The translations under genes and the position numbers were made by a program. The notes beneath the pieces are model-generated. The model was not told where the DNA came from. It worked only from the letters and a program-made list of their open reading frames with translations, and ran no database searches. 64,000 nt of DNA from Tamarix chinensis (lineage: Eukaryota > Streptophyta > Magnoliopsida > Caryophyllales > Tamaricaceae), in NCBI GenBank assembly GCA_030549775.1, contig CM060174.1, positions 49,863,707 to 49,927,706 of the forward strand. The letters are read 5' to 3'. Of the stretch, positions 47,301 through 59,223 are shown piece after piece (positions within the stretch are counted from its first letter, which is position 1; the number at the start of each line of letters is the position of its first letter).

Positions 47301-48490
47301 AAACTGCTCTACTCCGATGACGAGGATTTTAGAGATTTATTCTCTAAATGTCAAAATACTGCCCTTGATAAATATTACATCCATGACGGCTACCTCTTTC
47401 GAGAAAGTCGCTTATGTGTTCCTCGATGTTCCTTTCGAGAACTCCTCATATCTGAATCTCATGGTGGCGGCTTAATGGGACATTTTGGGTATGCCAAAAC
47501 TCTAGACGTCTTAAAGGAACACTTTTATTGGCGACACATGAAAAGGGATGTGCAGCGTTTCTACTCCAATTGTGTGACGTGGAAATGAGCCAAATCAACA
47601 ACACATCTGTATGGCCTTTACACACCCCTCCTCGTCCCTAGCCAACCTTGGACAGATGTGTCAATGGACTTTGTTCTTGGCCTTCCCAGATCTAACAAGA
47701 ACAAAGATTCGGTTATGGTAGTTGTCGATCGGTTTTCAAAAATGGCCCACTTCATTCCATGTAACAAAACGAATGATGCCTCCCTAATTGCTGACTACTT
47801 CTTCTCAAATATTGTCAGACTACATGGGGTTCCTAGGACCATCGTTTCAGATCGCGATGTCAAATTTGTGTCCCACTTTTGGCCTGTCCTTTGGGGAAAA
47901 CTAGGCACCAAACTACTTTTCTCAACCTCTTGCCATCCTCAAACCGATGGACAAACAGAGGTTGTTAACCGCACCCTTGGCAACATGCTTCGGGCCTTTC
48001 TTGACAATAACTCACGACAGTGGGAGTCAGCACTACCACATATTGAATTTGCTTACAACCGGACTTCCCACTCCACCACTAGTAAATCTCCTTTCTCCCC
48101 TTCCCCCATCTCAATATGTGTCCTTGGGAGCTGACAAACGAGCCAAAATGATTAAAGAACTACATGAATCTGTGGCTAAACAGATTAACATACGAAATGA
48201 GGCCGTGGCGTCCCGAGTTAATAACCATAGAAAAAAGGTCCTGTTCCAGCCTGGGGATTTAGTTTGGATACACTTACGTAAGGATCGCTTCCCTAACCAT
48301 CGCAAGGGTAAGCTGGATGCAAGGGGGGATGGCCCGTTTACTGTCTTGGAAAAGATCAATGACAATGCTTATAAAATAGACCTTCCTGATAAGTATGGCG
48401 CTATTAGCCCAACTTTTAATGTTTCTGACCTGTCTCCTTTTGATCACTTAGTGCAGGTTTTAGGGACGAAACCCTCTAAAGAAGGGGGGG
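44342..48490 (+). pseudogene. CRM-like gag-pol, one frame broken by stops and a frameshift
   Basis: A nearly full chromoviral Gag-Pol in one reading frame. Gag core: LGSIKLKIPQFNGKNDPDAY, ASSWWGRL. Knuckle at about 45057-45100: CFKCLGHGHISSQC. Protease: LIIDSGSCVNVAST, LLGRPWQFDR. RT (46030-46620): [25 protein letters not shown], and YFNDIL where the usual YxDD has lost an Asp. RNase [37 protein letters not shown]. Integrase: [10 protein letters not shown]...CVTWK (last Cys lost), [37 protein letters not shown]. In-frame stops: 44604, 44721, 45687, 46071, 46251, 46596, 46734, 47154, 47586. After about 48095 the frame shifts with loss of roughly 20 codons, then LVWIHLRKDRFPNHRKGKLD continues in another frame into the LTR. 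The N-terminus before 44342 is not homologous, so the 5' end and 5' LTR are missing. Confidence 0.9.
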
Positions 48491-48491
48491 A
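48477..48491 (+). other. Polypurine tract of the CRM-like element
   Basis: AAAGAAGGGGGGGA immediately precedes the LTR start TGATACAGACC. In the integrase C-terminal frame it still codes for protein (Lys-Glu-Gly-Gly-Asp). Confidence 0.75.
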
Positions 48492-49500
48492 TGATACAGA
48501 CCGCACATCATCAACTAATCCTCTCCTTTTACTTTTTGGTAATCGTATCCTATTCTCTCCTCACTCATATAATTCCATGTTTTCCATCTTCAGGGTAAGT
48601 TGGGATCCGAAGCCAGATTAAGGAGTGGAGGCAACAAGCGTGGGAAGAAGAACTTTTTGAACTGTATTTTTTGTAATTAATTAAGCTTGAATGTGTAACA
48701 TGTGTAATCATGGTTGGACCATTAATATTTTTGTAGGGTGTGTGTGTTTAGTGGCCGATGATGATTTTATCTTAATTTTTGGAAATCCCATTGATAGTCT
48801 CGGGTTAGGCAGAGTTGGTTATCAATGGCCGCCCCTGAGCCTAAATGAGTATGGGTAACTTAGTTCTTGTTTCCCTATTTGCATTGGATTCACGATCGGT
48901 ATTATCCCATTATAATCGCCTCTTGAATCTAATGAAAATAGGAAAATTGCGTTAACCTCCTTTTAAGCTAAGTTAGACTGAACCAAAACTTGAGCCCAGG
49001 CCCAAGTTCTGGCCTAGTCGGCGGGTGGCTCCTCATGCCCTAATTACCCACCTATTTAAGCTCGTTTCCTCCTCGGGGAGGGCCAGTTGCCGTTTTCCTT
49101 TACTGCTCTCCTGGTGGCTCAACCCCTTTTCTCCGTTCCGCCATGTCGTTGACCATTGGTGGTCACCATCGTCGCACGTCCACCTTTTTCCTGCCCCGGA
49201 TCTTGTCCCTGACACCAAATCTGAGGCCTTAGGTCAACCGTTTTCTCACCCTTGCCCTCTATCCCTTTTTGTCGGTGTTTGATTCCCGTTATATATAAGT
49301 GGCGGGGTTTGCTTGTAAGGGTTGAAGGTTTTTGAATGAAATTTCTTGGGTTTTCTTGTTAACTCATGCATAAATCCGTTGAAGTATCAACGTCTGGTTC
49401 GGAGATTACTTTGGCTCAGGGGGAAACGAGTACGTTCCCGACCCCCGTTTAACGGATCGAGTATGATTCGGCTAGTCTGGTTCGTTTCGAGGGAGACAAT
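48492..49500 (+). repeat. 3' LTR of the CRM-like element (right edge approximate)
   Basis: Starts TGATACAGACCGCACATC, like the start TGATATGAATCTCC of the related LTRs at 55669 and 60052. The pol frame runs on into it (GGDDTDRTSSTNP). A TATA box TATATATAAG lies at 49290-49299. I could not fix the right edge or find a second copy upstream, so the limit is set by analogy with sister LTRs of 0.8-0.9 kb plus the TATA position. Confidence 0.65.
49290..49299 (+). promoter_or_regulatory. TATA box of the CRM-like 3' LTR
   Basis: TATATATAAG followed by GTGGCGGGG, about 800 bp into the LTR. Confidence 0.6.
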
Positions 49501-52500
49501 GCTTTAGTGTGACTATTTGATCTTATTGTGGGAATTCAAGTAGTGAAAGGATACAAAAGGGGCCCTTTTGTAAACGAATTAGGACGAAGAAAATAAGTGA
49601 TAACAAAAAAAGGAACGGAAATTTAGTCACAATTAGTTAGGATAAAAGTGGGACACAAAGTAAGTAGAGGTGTATAAATAACCTTGCCCATTTAAAATTA
49701 TCTATACACTTATCATAACTTACAAAATATCTTGATATAAATAATCTAATATCTAACTTTATACTTATAACTATTAATATGAATAAGCTTATATCATCTT
49801 CATATAAATTACAATTTATCAAAGCCTTACTTGCTTTTTCACGAGTGGAAATGATTGAAGGACAAAATAAGACATTGATCTAAATTTTTATGAACACCAC
49901 ACTCACTATAGAATACATTTTCAAGATAAAATTTGTATAATATCTCTTAAATTTAAAGTCTAATATTTGAACTTTTTTTAGGATATAATTTCTTAATGGA
50001 TCATATTGATTTCATTCATACTATTCCAAATTTAAAATAAATATTTACATTTAAAGATTTGATATATTTGAGCTAATAATAATATTTGATGATTTTTTTA
50101 CATTGAGCATTTAAGGGTAACCTTTTTGTCTATGAAATGCCTTTTTATCTAAAACTTTAAATTTAATAAAATATTTTTGTTACAAATTATATTTATGGGT
50201 TATATTTCATTAAAATTATTAGTATAATGGTTTTCAATAATTTCATTATTAATATAATGGTTTTCACTAATTTTTTATTATTTTAACCATTTATTTTGGA
50301 ATTTATTCTTACAAATTTTATTTTGGGCATTGTATCATCGAAAAACATCATATACTTATGAAAAATGATTATGAGAATATTTTTGAGATAAAAACTAGTA
50401 AGATTACCAATATGAGAAAGTTCATGAATTTTTAAGATTTTATTCTATTATTTTGATTGACCTTTAAAAAATGAATTTTCACCATATTTGATATAGTTAA
50501 GCTAAGAATAATATTTGATGATTTTTCTACATTTTCATAAAATTTTAAAGTGCTTCAAATATTTATTAATAATTTTGAGTCAAAATACCAAAACTGTAAA
50601 AACCTTAGCATCCATCTTGTTTCTATTACATTTTTAATGTACACACTTAGTCATTCACAAGTAAGACAAGTCAAACCCTCTCTCTCCTTTACTTATCCCA
50701 TAACTGCCTAAGCGATCTCGTGAAGGTGGTGCTAATAGTGCGGATATAGCTGTCATGTAATTTAAACTCTCATTTTTTAAAATTATAATATTGGTGATCA
50801 AATGTATCAATCATTAATTAAGAGGCCTCTCATATTATTTTGCTATCACATAAAATAAAATAATAAGACTATTGCCTACGACAACAAATAATAATCATGA
50901 AAACCACAATAATTATGGTTCAGAATAAAATATAATAAAATGTAAATACAAAGAAAAATATGGTAAAAGTGTTAGGGGAGTCAATATTCACCATTAAATT
51001 AGTTTAACATATAAAAAATAGTTCATATATCATATTTTAGTCCCGAGAAAAAGATTGACCAAGTTACTGGCCACAAAAACGTCTATTCACATTATATTAC
51101 TTCTATTATGAGATCAATATGACAAAACGGTACTGTTAATCCTATGGAATTAAAGTACTAAAGTTATAATATGAAGTTATTCTATTTAGCTAGACTCAAA
51201 CTATTATGCACATGTGGAATGATGTTAATCTAAGCAACTAACTAGTGCCTCAAGCTTGTCTATATGTATATCCTATTTTTTATCAACCCATATCTAAATG
51301 TTTCACTACAATGGTTCTAGTTACAAAACTATTAGGTGAATTACTATTCAACCCAGCTATAATTTATATAAATAAGTTCTTGTGTAATCATACAACCAAT
51401 TAGCATGCATATAATCCAATCATACTATCACTATGAAGAAATAATAATAAAGCATGTACCGTATAATAAACACTCTGTAGAATCACATATATAACGATAT
51501 CAATTAAATTAGAGTCAAAGTAAAATTCTTATAATGTATAGAAAAAAATATTAGTATAATCTCAAACAATAGTCTATGATTTTAATCTGATACCTAACAA
51601 TAATTAAACTAGCCACTCATTATGTGAAAATTAATTACATAAAGTATATAGAAAAGAAGGAGGAAAAAAGGCCAAAAAGTATAGCTAGTTGTTAGAAACA
51701 ACATAATTAGTTGACTAATTAGCCTTATCTTCATCTTCTTCATACGGTTCATTTTTTGCTCAAATTGATTGATTTTTAATGTAAATTAAAGCAGAAAATT
51801 TACAAAACTAGGTTGTATGAAGATGCAGTTAGTGAAATAAATTGATGGAATTGAGCCACATGTTGAAGGAATCAATGAATGTGAATTGTGGTGGATAAAG
51901 GTAAAACCTTACCTTGCAGATATAATAATGAAGGCTGAATTCTAGGTGTAAATTGACAATTTGAGTTTATGATACTTTTATAGTGTGCTAGAAAAAAAAG
52001 GATTTCTACCTTTGAAAATCCTATGTTAGGTAAATGGAAAAGAAATGATACAAGAAGGAAAAGGTTTACAAATATTTTTGTCCTTGGTCGACGTTGCCAT
52101 GAAATTGATAAGGAATAGCCGATCGAAATGGTCAGTTTGTTCACTAAATTATCTACATAAAATATTATTTGGTTCCATTTAATAACATCAAATTTGGGTG
52201 CAATTTTAACTAGGATTGAATGTGAAGAAAAAAAGAAGTGATGGATACCTATGTTTAAAGTTATAGCTTAATTTTTTTATCTTTCTAACACAAAATAAAT
52301 CACCTAAATTAGGATTCATGTGAATATACTATGCTGGATATACCATAAGCTATATGAACTTTAGTGTTTACCTTTATCATTATATTTCTTACCAAAACAA
52401 ATTATTTTAGATTTTTTTCTTCATGAATGATCTTTAATGAATACTTATGTTTAAAGATGGGTTAAATTAGCCTTTTAAAAGGAATAATATGCATACATGA

Positions 52501-53045
52501 GATGAATAAAATCATAAAAATAATACATAAAATGTTCTCATCACTTAAATATTTGAAGACTTTGAATCTTCTCCTCTTTCTCTTTTATGATTTTCGTGAA
52601 CCCTATTTTTATTGGTAGTTACCGATTTAAGTCGACTTTTACTAAATTTGGGTTTATTTTTTGAAGGCAATTAAGAAACCTTAGTCACTCGCCATCAAGT
52701 ATGAGTATTTATTAATTCTTATAAGATTTTATTTGAGGTAAGATAAATATATTTTATAGTATGGTTTAGTTCTATGTGGTTATCATAGTCAATTCACACT
52801 TTACATGAATGTATAGAATGTATTTTAGTAAATTCATGAATTATGGTGTTATGTGAATTTTGAGCATTAAAATGGATGATATGTGTAAATTGGAGGCTTA
52901 AGTTCAATGCTTGATCTAGGATAATTAGGTTGTTAAACATGATTAATATGCTTTTTAATATATTATCTTAACATGAGTAATATGTGGTCTTTTATATCCT
53001 TTTTAATGGATCTTTAGATATGTATGCATGCTTGATGTGATTTAC
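49501..53045. other. AT-rich stretch, nothing recognised
   Basis: No LTR edges, pol motifs or RNA genes seen. The longest frame (51872-52144, minus) has no family resemblance. Likely old repeat or spacer sequence beyond recognition by eye. Confidence 0.5.
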
Positions 53046-54573
53046 TGTAACACCCCCAAATTTTCTACTTAAAAATTTTATTTTAGTAAAAGCAATTACA
53101 TAAAATATTCGATGTTGTTGCCATGTCCAACACTGAGAAATGTATGACTAAAATCTAACCCATACTTCATGTAAAACTAAAACAACTAAAACACAAAGAT
53201 TAAGTGAGGTTAGCACTTAATCTATAGTGGAATCAAAACTAAAAGGAAACAACCAAGTGTAGAAATGGTATTTTAATATAATATGAAAAGGGTTACAACA
53301 TTTGATCCCCCAAAAGGGAATAATAAGAAGAAAACAAAATTATTAGAACAAGAGAGACTAGATGGCTCTAAAGACTCTGATCTGTACACAAGCTACATAA
53401 CCCATATAACCCATATGCTTAAGCATATTAAATACATGATATCGGAACCTTCAATGATAAACATGGTTTCACAATTCAACATATGATAACAATCAAACAT
53501 GAATTAATAAAGGTTTAACATAGGAAATCTTTATTAAGGCATCGCTAATGTAATTATTCAATAAGTAACAAGGTGGTTTTCTAATTCAATTTACCAATTA
53601 AAGTGTATTAAAATCTTGAATGGAATACAATCCCATAATCTAGGGAAATGATTGCTAAGAATAACGGAAAATCAACAAATCAAACCACAAATATTATGAT
53701 ATCATGTCAAATAAGTCACAAGATATCAAGTCATGCATACCAATCAAATCACTAAATTCTCAAAGTCACGTCAAAACCTAATCCATGTATATATAATATA
53801 AATATGAAATCACATCAAAAAAGTTGGAGGACTTGAGCTAGGTATACAAAACATCATCAGTCAATACCTTAAGTATGCGTACCCTCTATAGGGTTTGTGA
53901 ATCCATATGAGAAGAAATGAACCATTAGATATGAATGTGTAATAATGCATTTAGTGGCCTACAAAGGCATGAGACCCCTTTCTAAACATAAGTTTTTCAC
54001 TTTAAATGATTAATATTTTATTCAATATCAAATTATTAGATAAGGCTACAATGATCCACAACAATTCTCCATCAAATCAAATTACCCCCAGGGTCAATAC
54101 ATCAACCAACCATCCAATCAAGTCAAATTACCTCAAAGGTTACTATAACAAATGAAATATGACTTCAATCCTAAAGGACCAAAAGGGATAAATCAATTCA
54201 AAGCCATCTAGGCATATGGTCAGTCATCACATCATAAACCAAGCACTTATCCAACATTTAATCAATTCAATTCTTTTCAACCTTTTATTTTCCAATTATC
54301 TAAAGGCCAATCAAATTGTTAACAAGAAGTCAACTAAGGTTAACCTAGACCATTCATTCACACTTAGGCACATTTTGGACTTAAATGACCAAAATATCCA
54401 GCAAGTCTAATTACCTTAATTTTAACCATTTTAATACCAATATTTATGATTATTCAACATTTCTCATAAGAGGATAAAATATAATAAAGCATAACAACTT
54501 AGCATGGTATTTTATTTCAGGAGATGAAAATCATAAATACATGTAAAATCCCTAACATGCACACTTAACTTAC
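53046..54573 (-). mobile_element. Decayed long LTR, 3' part, interrupted by the CRM-like element
   Basis: The left edge reads TGTAACACCCCC on the plus strand (minus-strand LTR end). Inner sequence such as TTTTTCACTTTAAATGATTAAT near 53995 resembles the matching part of the 4.3-kb solo LTR (about 22853-22875). No primer site lies beyond the edge. The CRM-like element with TSD CTTAC is inserted at 54573; continuation beyond 60058 is likely but I could not follow it. Confidence 0.5.
54569..54573 (-). other. Target-site duplication CTTAC, left
   Basis: Matches 60053-60057 exactly. It flanks the partial LTR copy at 54574, so that copy belongs to the inserted element. Confidence 0.85.
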
Positions 54574-54853
54574 TAATGGAAACCTGTTAGGGTTTCTCAG
54601 AGTGCAGTATTAGAACGACTACTAAATTTGAGAAGTAAGAACAATCAAGAAACGATCGAAAGAAGCAGAAGAAGTAGAAAAGTGCAAGTGAGACGTTCGC
54701 CAAAGAGAACACGAGAGAGAACTCGAGAGAGAGAAGAATCATATTCAACTTTTAATTCATCAAAAAGTGTCCTGTAAGTTATGTATAAGCCATATTTATA
54801 TGGCGTACAAGACTCGTACAAATACACGATGCAAGCCATACATAATCAGCCAA
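54574..54853 (-). repeat. Partial duplicate of the 3' LTR end
   Basis: Starts TAATGGAAACCTGTTAGGG and copies the 3' (minus-strand) part of the adjacent LTR, through CATATTTATATGG and the ATACACGATGCA region. An internal deletion of about 85 bp removes the part after GGGTTTCTCA. It joins the full LTR at 54854 without a gap. Confidence 0.8.
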
Positions 54854-55669
54854 TAATGGAAACCTATTAGGGTTTCTCAAAAGGATTGAAGTATAATTGA
54901 GCGCGGGGTTTGATTCGCCGAGATTAGCCTAAAGAATTTTCCAAAGGAAGATCTAAGAACTTAGAGCGTAGTATTAGAATGGATACTGAATTTGAGAAGT
55001 AAGAACGATCAAAGAGAAGAAGCAGAAGAAGCAGAAAAGTGCGAGTGAGAGGTTCACCAGAGAGAACGCGAGAGAGAACTCAAGAGAGAGAAAAATCAAA
55101 TTCAACTTTTGATTCAGCCAAAAGTGTCTCGTAAGTTCCATATAAGCCATATTTATATGGCGTACGAGACTCGTACAAATACACGACGCAGGCCATATAT
55201 ACTCAGCCAATAATCAGCCCAAATCAATAAACCCAAATAAACAAAGGGTGGGTCGACGGCTAAAACAATCGAAACAATCCAAAACAATTACAACTTCATG
55301 CCCAAAATACAAAGAAATAATTATACATTCAATTCCCATCAGCTAAGAATAATTTAGCTAATTATGGTTACTAAGGGATGATTAGCCCACAGTCCAACTA
55401 ACCCATGAACCATGGATCGGGTGGCGGGTTATACAGCCAACTTAATCCCCATTAGCCAACTTTGCCGGCGAATGAATCATATGGGATTTCATATCTTAAA
55501 AATAAATTTCTGCAAAAACCTCGCAGTTACAACAACCTTAAGTCCATCCTCCATGTGTTGCATTAATTCCCCCTAATCAAGCATACAATAAGACAAACAA
55601 TTATAAGTACAAAATGATTTATAGCAATGATTAGAATTAATTAAATACAAATTTTGGAGATTCATATCA
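54854..55669 (-). repeat. 3' LTR of the CRM-like element
   Basis: 816 bp, highly similar to 59224-60052. On the minus strand it starts TGATATGAATC and ends GGTTTCCATTA (decayed CA). TATA-like CCATATAAATATGG at 55147-55160. The frame at 54974-55210 is LTR sequence. Confidence 0.9.
55147..55160 (-). promoter_or_regulatory. TATA box of the CRM-like LTR
   Basis: CCATATAAATATGG on the minus strand, itself a near-palindrome. It is conserved in the 5' LTR at about 59528-59541 and in the partial copy near 54788. Confidence 0.6.
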
Positions 55670-58499
55670 TTCCCCTCTTCTTGAAAAGGTTTCGCCTCTG
55701 AAACCTGGGTAATACCAATAAAGGGACTAAGATCAGCAACATTAAAAGAGTTACTAACATTCCCAAACTTAGCAGGTAAATCAATCTTATAAGCATTATC
55801 ATTAGTTTTCTCTAACACAGTATAAGGTCCATCTCCCCTAGAATCTAATTTTGATTTTCTAAGGTTTGGAAATCTTTCCTTCCTAAGATATACCCAAACT
55901 AAATCCCCAGGTTTAAAAACCATTTTTCTTCTTCTTTTATTAGCATTCTCAGCCATTTATTGCACCTTGCTAGTGATTTGTTGACTTATAGATTCATGCA
56001 ACTTCTTTATAATATTACCACGAGATTCAGCATCAAAATTTTGCAATTCACCATTAGGTAAAGGACTTAGATCTAAAGGAGTCAAAGGATTAAAACCATA
56101 CACAATTTCGAAGGGAGTCTTCTTAGTTGTAGAATGCAAAGTTCTATTATAAGCAAATTCTACCTGAGGTAAAACATATTCCCACTGTTTAAGATTCTTT
56201 CCAAGGACAGCTCTTAACATATTACCTAAGGTTCTATTTACCACCTCAGTTTGTCCATCAGTTTGAGGGTGACAAGTTGTGGAAAATAACAATTTAGTCC
56301 CTAATTTTCCCCATAAAACCTTTCAAAAATGACTCAGGAATTTAACATCTCTGTCTGAAACTATGGTTTTAGGTATGCCATGTAATTTAACTATATGAGA
56401 AAAAAATAATTCAGCCATAGTCACAGCATCATTGGTCTTATTACAAGGTATAAAATGAGCCATTTTACTAAACCTATCTACTACAACCATTATTGAATCC
56501 TTAGCCCTATAAGCAGGTATGTTTGTATAACAGCTCCTGGAACAAAATCTATTTGATGTTATATTCCCCTTAATGGAGGTAATCCACTAGGAGCGTCCTA
56601 AAGAAACAACTCACTATAGTCTTCTAATAATTGTCTCACAGCAACAGGTACTTCCTCACTTAGTCCTAATTGACACTCATAACACTCTTTATAAACCATC
56701 AAATACACATTTGCTTGTCTCTTAATAGCCTTTCCTACGTCTTTACTCTTAGCATAAAATCCAGATGTTCCCTTTATTTCTTTTGAACTAACCTCAGTCT
56801 CCAAATTCTACTTAGATGGTTCCTTATAGTCAGACTTAATTTTAATTTGGTCTTCAAAAATCTCCCTTGGAGTCATTGGTGCTAAAAAAATCTTCCTATC
56901 ATCCTGATGTAAAGTATATCTGTTTTTATGACCATCATGTGTTACCCTCCTATCATATTGCCAAGGTCTACCTAATAATAAGTGAGCAGCATGCATTGGA
57001 ACTATATCACACAAAATAGAGTCCTCATATTTTCCTAATTTTAAATTTACTAAAACTTGTTGGCTGACTTTTACATCTACTAACACAGTAAGCCACTGTA
57101 GTCTATATGGTTTTGGGTGTTTAGTGGTTGGTAATCCTAACTTAGACACTAACAAAATACTAGTAGCATTGATACAACTACCACTATCTATATCCATATT
57201 AAAACATTTATCATCGATCAAACATCTAGTATGAAATATGTTTTCTCTTTGTATCGCATTAGAATCAGTTATATTTCTTCTTCTGACTCACTAGTATCTT
57301 CTCTAACCAAAATAGTCTCCAAATCTTCCTCCTCAGATTCAGATTCTATGTCTCTAGATTCTCGAATTAAAATATTCCTCTTGTTTGGACACTCAGAAGC
57401 TATATGTCCTAATCCTCCACACCTAAAGCATTTAATATCCCTAGTTTTGTTTGGACCACTCATAGGGTTTGTTATTACGTTTCTACCCTTGTTAATTTTA
57501 TTTCCTTCCTTTGCATCATTGTTTCTACCTCTAGACTCAAATCTCCCATTATTCCTCCAATTTCCAGAAGTAGTTCCCCCAAAATTCCTTCACACTGTAC
57601 TCTTAATCCCAATCCTAGGGGGCTTATATTGTCTGGTCTTCTTTATTTGAATCTCTATTTTAGTAGCTATATTCACCATTTCACTTAAAGTCCCAGAAGG
57701 ATATAATTCTACTTTATCAGCTATCTCAGAGTTTGACCCACTCAAGAATCTAGCCATGGTAGCGTCATCATCCTCAATAACTCCTATTTTAATTTCAGAA
57801 CTTCTAATTCCTTAAAGTATTCATCCACTGTCCTAATTCCTTGACTTATTGTTTGTAACCTTTTATGTAATTCCCTATAATAATAACTTGAACAAATCTT
57901 TTCCTCATCAAAATTTTAAATTCATCCCATGTCTGTATGGGTGGTTCTTCACACCTACGTCTAGTTAAAACGAGATTATGATACCAAGAGGAAGCATACT
58001 CAGTAAACTCCACTACGACTACCTTAATTTTCTTATCATCCTAGTAATTATGACATTCAAATACTAACTCTATCTTCCTTTCCCACTCAAAATAATAATC
58101 AGGGTCATTTCTGCCATTGAACCTAGGTATACTAAGCTTAAGATTATTTAGGTTCCTATCAACGAAGTCTAAATCCCTTTCTTGTCTATTATTCTACCTA
58201 GGTCTCCTATCACTATTGTTGGATACTTGGTCCTCTAATTCTTATAGATTAGCTATGGGTGGAATTCTAATCCTAGGGTCCATAGGAGCCCTTCCTAATA
58301 CCCCTTCCTGGTGAGTTTCGACTCTAGTATGTTGTAATTCATTAATTCTTACTTCTTGTTCTCCTATTCTTTGTTCTAAGTTAGCAGATAACATAGCAAA
58401 TTGAGCAGTCATTTGTTCTTGAAAAGTCCTAAGAGTTTCTAATAAATCATTACTAGAAATGGAAACAGATTGATTAACAGATTGCCCGTTGTTAGACAT
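55573..58499 (-). pseudogene. CRM-like gag-pol lacking reverse transcriptase and RNase H
   Basis: Minus strand. Gag N-terminus at 58499 (MSNNGQSVNQSVSISSNDLL; coiled-coil-like MTAQFAMLSANLEQRIGEQE). Gag core near 58150-57900 with frame breaks (RFNGRNDPDYYFEWERKIEL, YASSWYHNLV). Zinc knuckle at about 57430: CFRCGGLGHIASEC. Acidic linker (SESEEEDLE). Protease 57221-56808 with IDSGSC intact and LLGRPWQYDRR. Then the pre-RT segment ([28 protein letters not shown]). At about 56500-56508 the RT start (PAYRA) is fused in frame to the integrase core ([19 protein letters not shown]). Compared with the sister copy at 44342-48490 about 1.7 kb is missing: RT, RNase H and the integrase zinc finger. The integrase C-terminus (VFKPGDLVWVYLRKERFPNL, FNVADLSPF) ends inside the LTR. 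Stops and frameshifts occur elsewhere. Confidence 0.9.
55670..55683 (-). other. Polypurine tract, also coding
   Basis: The minus strand reads CAAGAAGAGGGGAA and runs straight into the LTR start. In the pol frame it encodes QEEGN, so the integrase tail crosses into the LTR. Confidence 0.8.
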
Positions 58500-59208
58500 T
58501 ATTAAATTTCCTTATTATTCTCAATTAAGCACAATTACAGACAATCAACAAGATCAATTTACTTTAATAGAAATCAAACAGACAGTAATTAAGCGATCTA
58601 ATTATAATAATATCACATTATCAAATAATATCAAAGATATATCAGCAACAAAGACTATACAATAATTCCAAGTAAGTATTGCATCGAAAGTAACAGATAG
58701 CTTAAGAAAGAAACGATATTACCATGAGCATTTAAAACAAGTAATCCAATTACTAAATAGGACCCCTCTTCTTGGAGGCCTTACTCCTTTCCAAAACCAA
58801 AAAGGTTCGCCGGTTATTTCTCCTGTACACTTATTAATCGTGACAGAATAATATCTCGAAAAGAATTTGTAAATTAGTTACCACAGATAGCAGTACGTAA
58901 CGAAATAAGGTTCAAATTTACCAATCGGGAAGTATTTCTCAAGAATCGTCAAGATTCAGAGTTCTTGACCAAACCCTAATCGACAAATCGTTCACGTGAT
59001 TTAGGGTTTTCCAAGAAATTTTGAAATAGCAGATACAACACTCTGATCGCCGGCTTAAATGAGACGGAATTCTTCAAAGTCCTTCGTCAATTGCAAACCC
59101 TAAATTTCGCACTTCACAATTAGGGGTTAGCGAAACCGACAAATAATGAACCAGAAGTAAAAAAAACTTAGTAACAAATAATTAAACCATGAGCACTAGA
59201 ATAATCGA

Positions 59209-59221
59209 GGCTCTGAAACCA
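59209..59221 (-). other. Primer binding site of the CRM-like element
   Basis: The minus strand reads TGGTTTCAGAGCC, one base from the plant initiator-Met tRNA site TGGTATCAGAGCC, two bases from the LTR end at 59224. Confidence 0.9.
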
Positions 59222-59223
59222 AA

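Noticed and set aside
53283..53486. 67-codon frame with Lys-rich start
   Set aside because: Within a decayed LTR, with no domain; likely chance.
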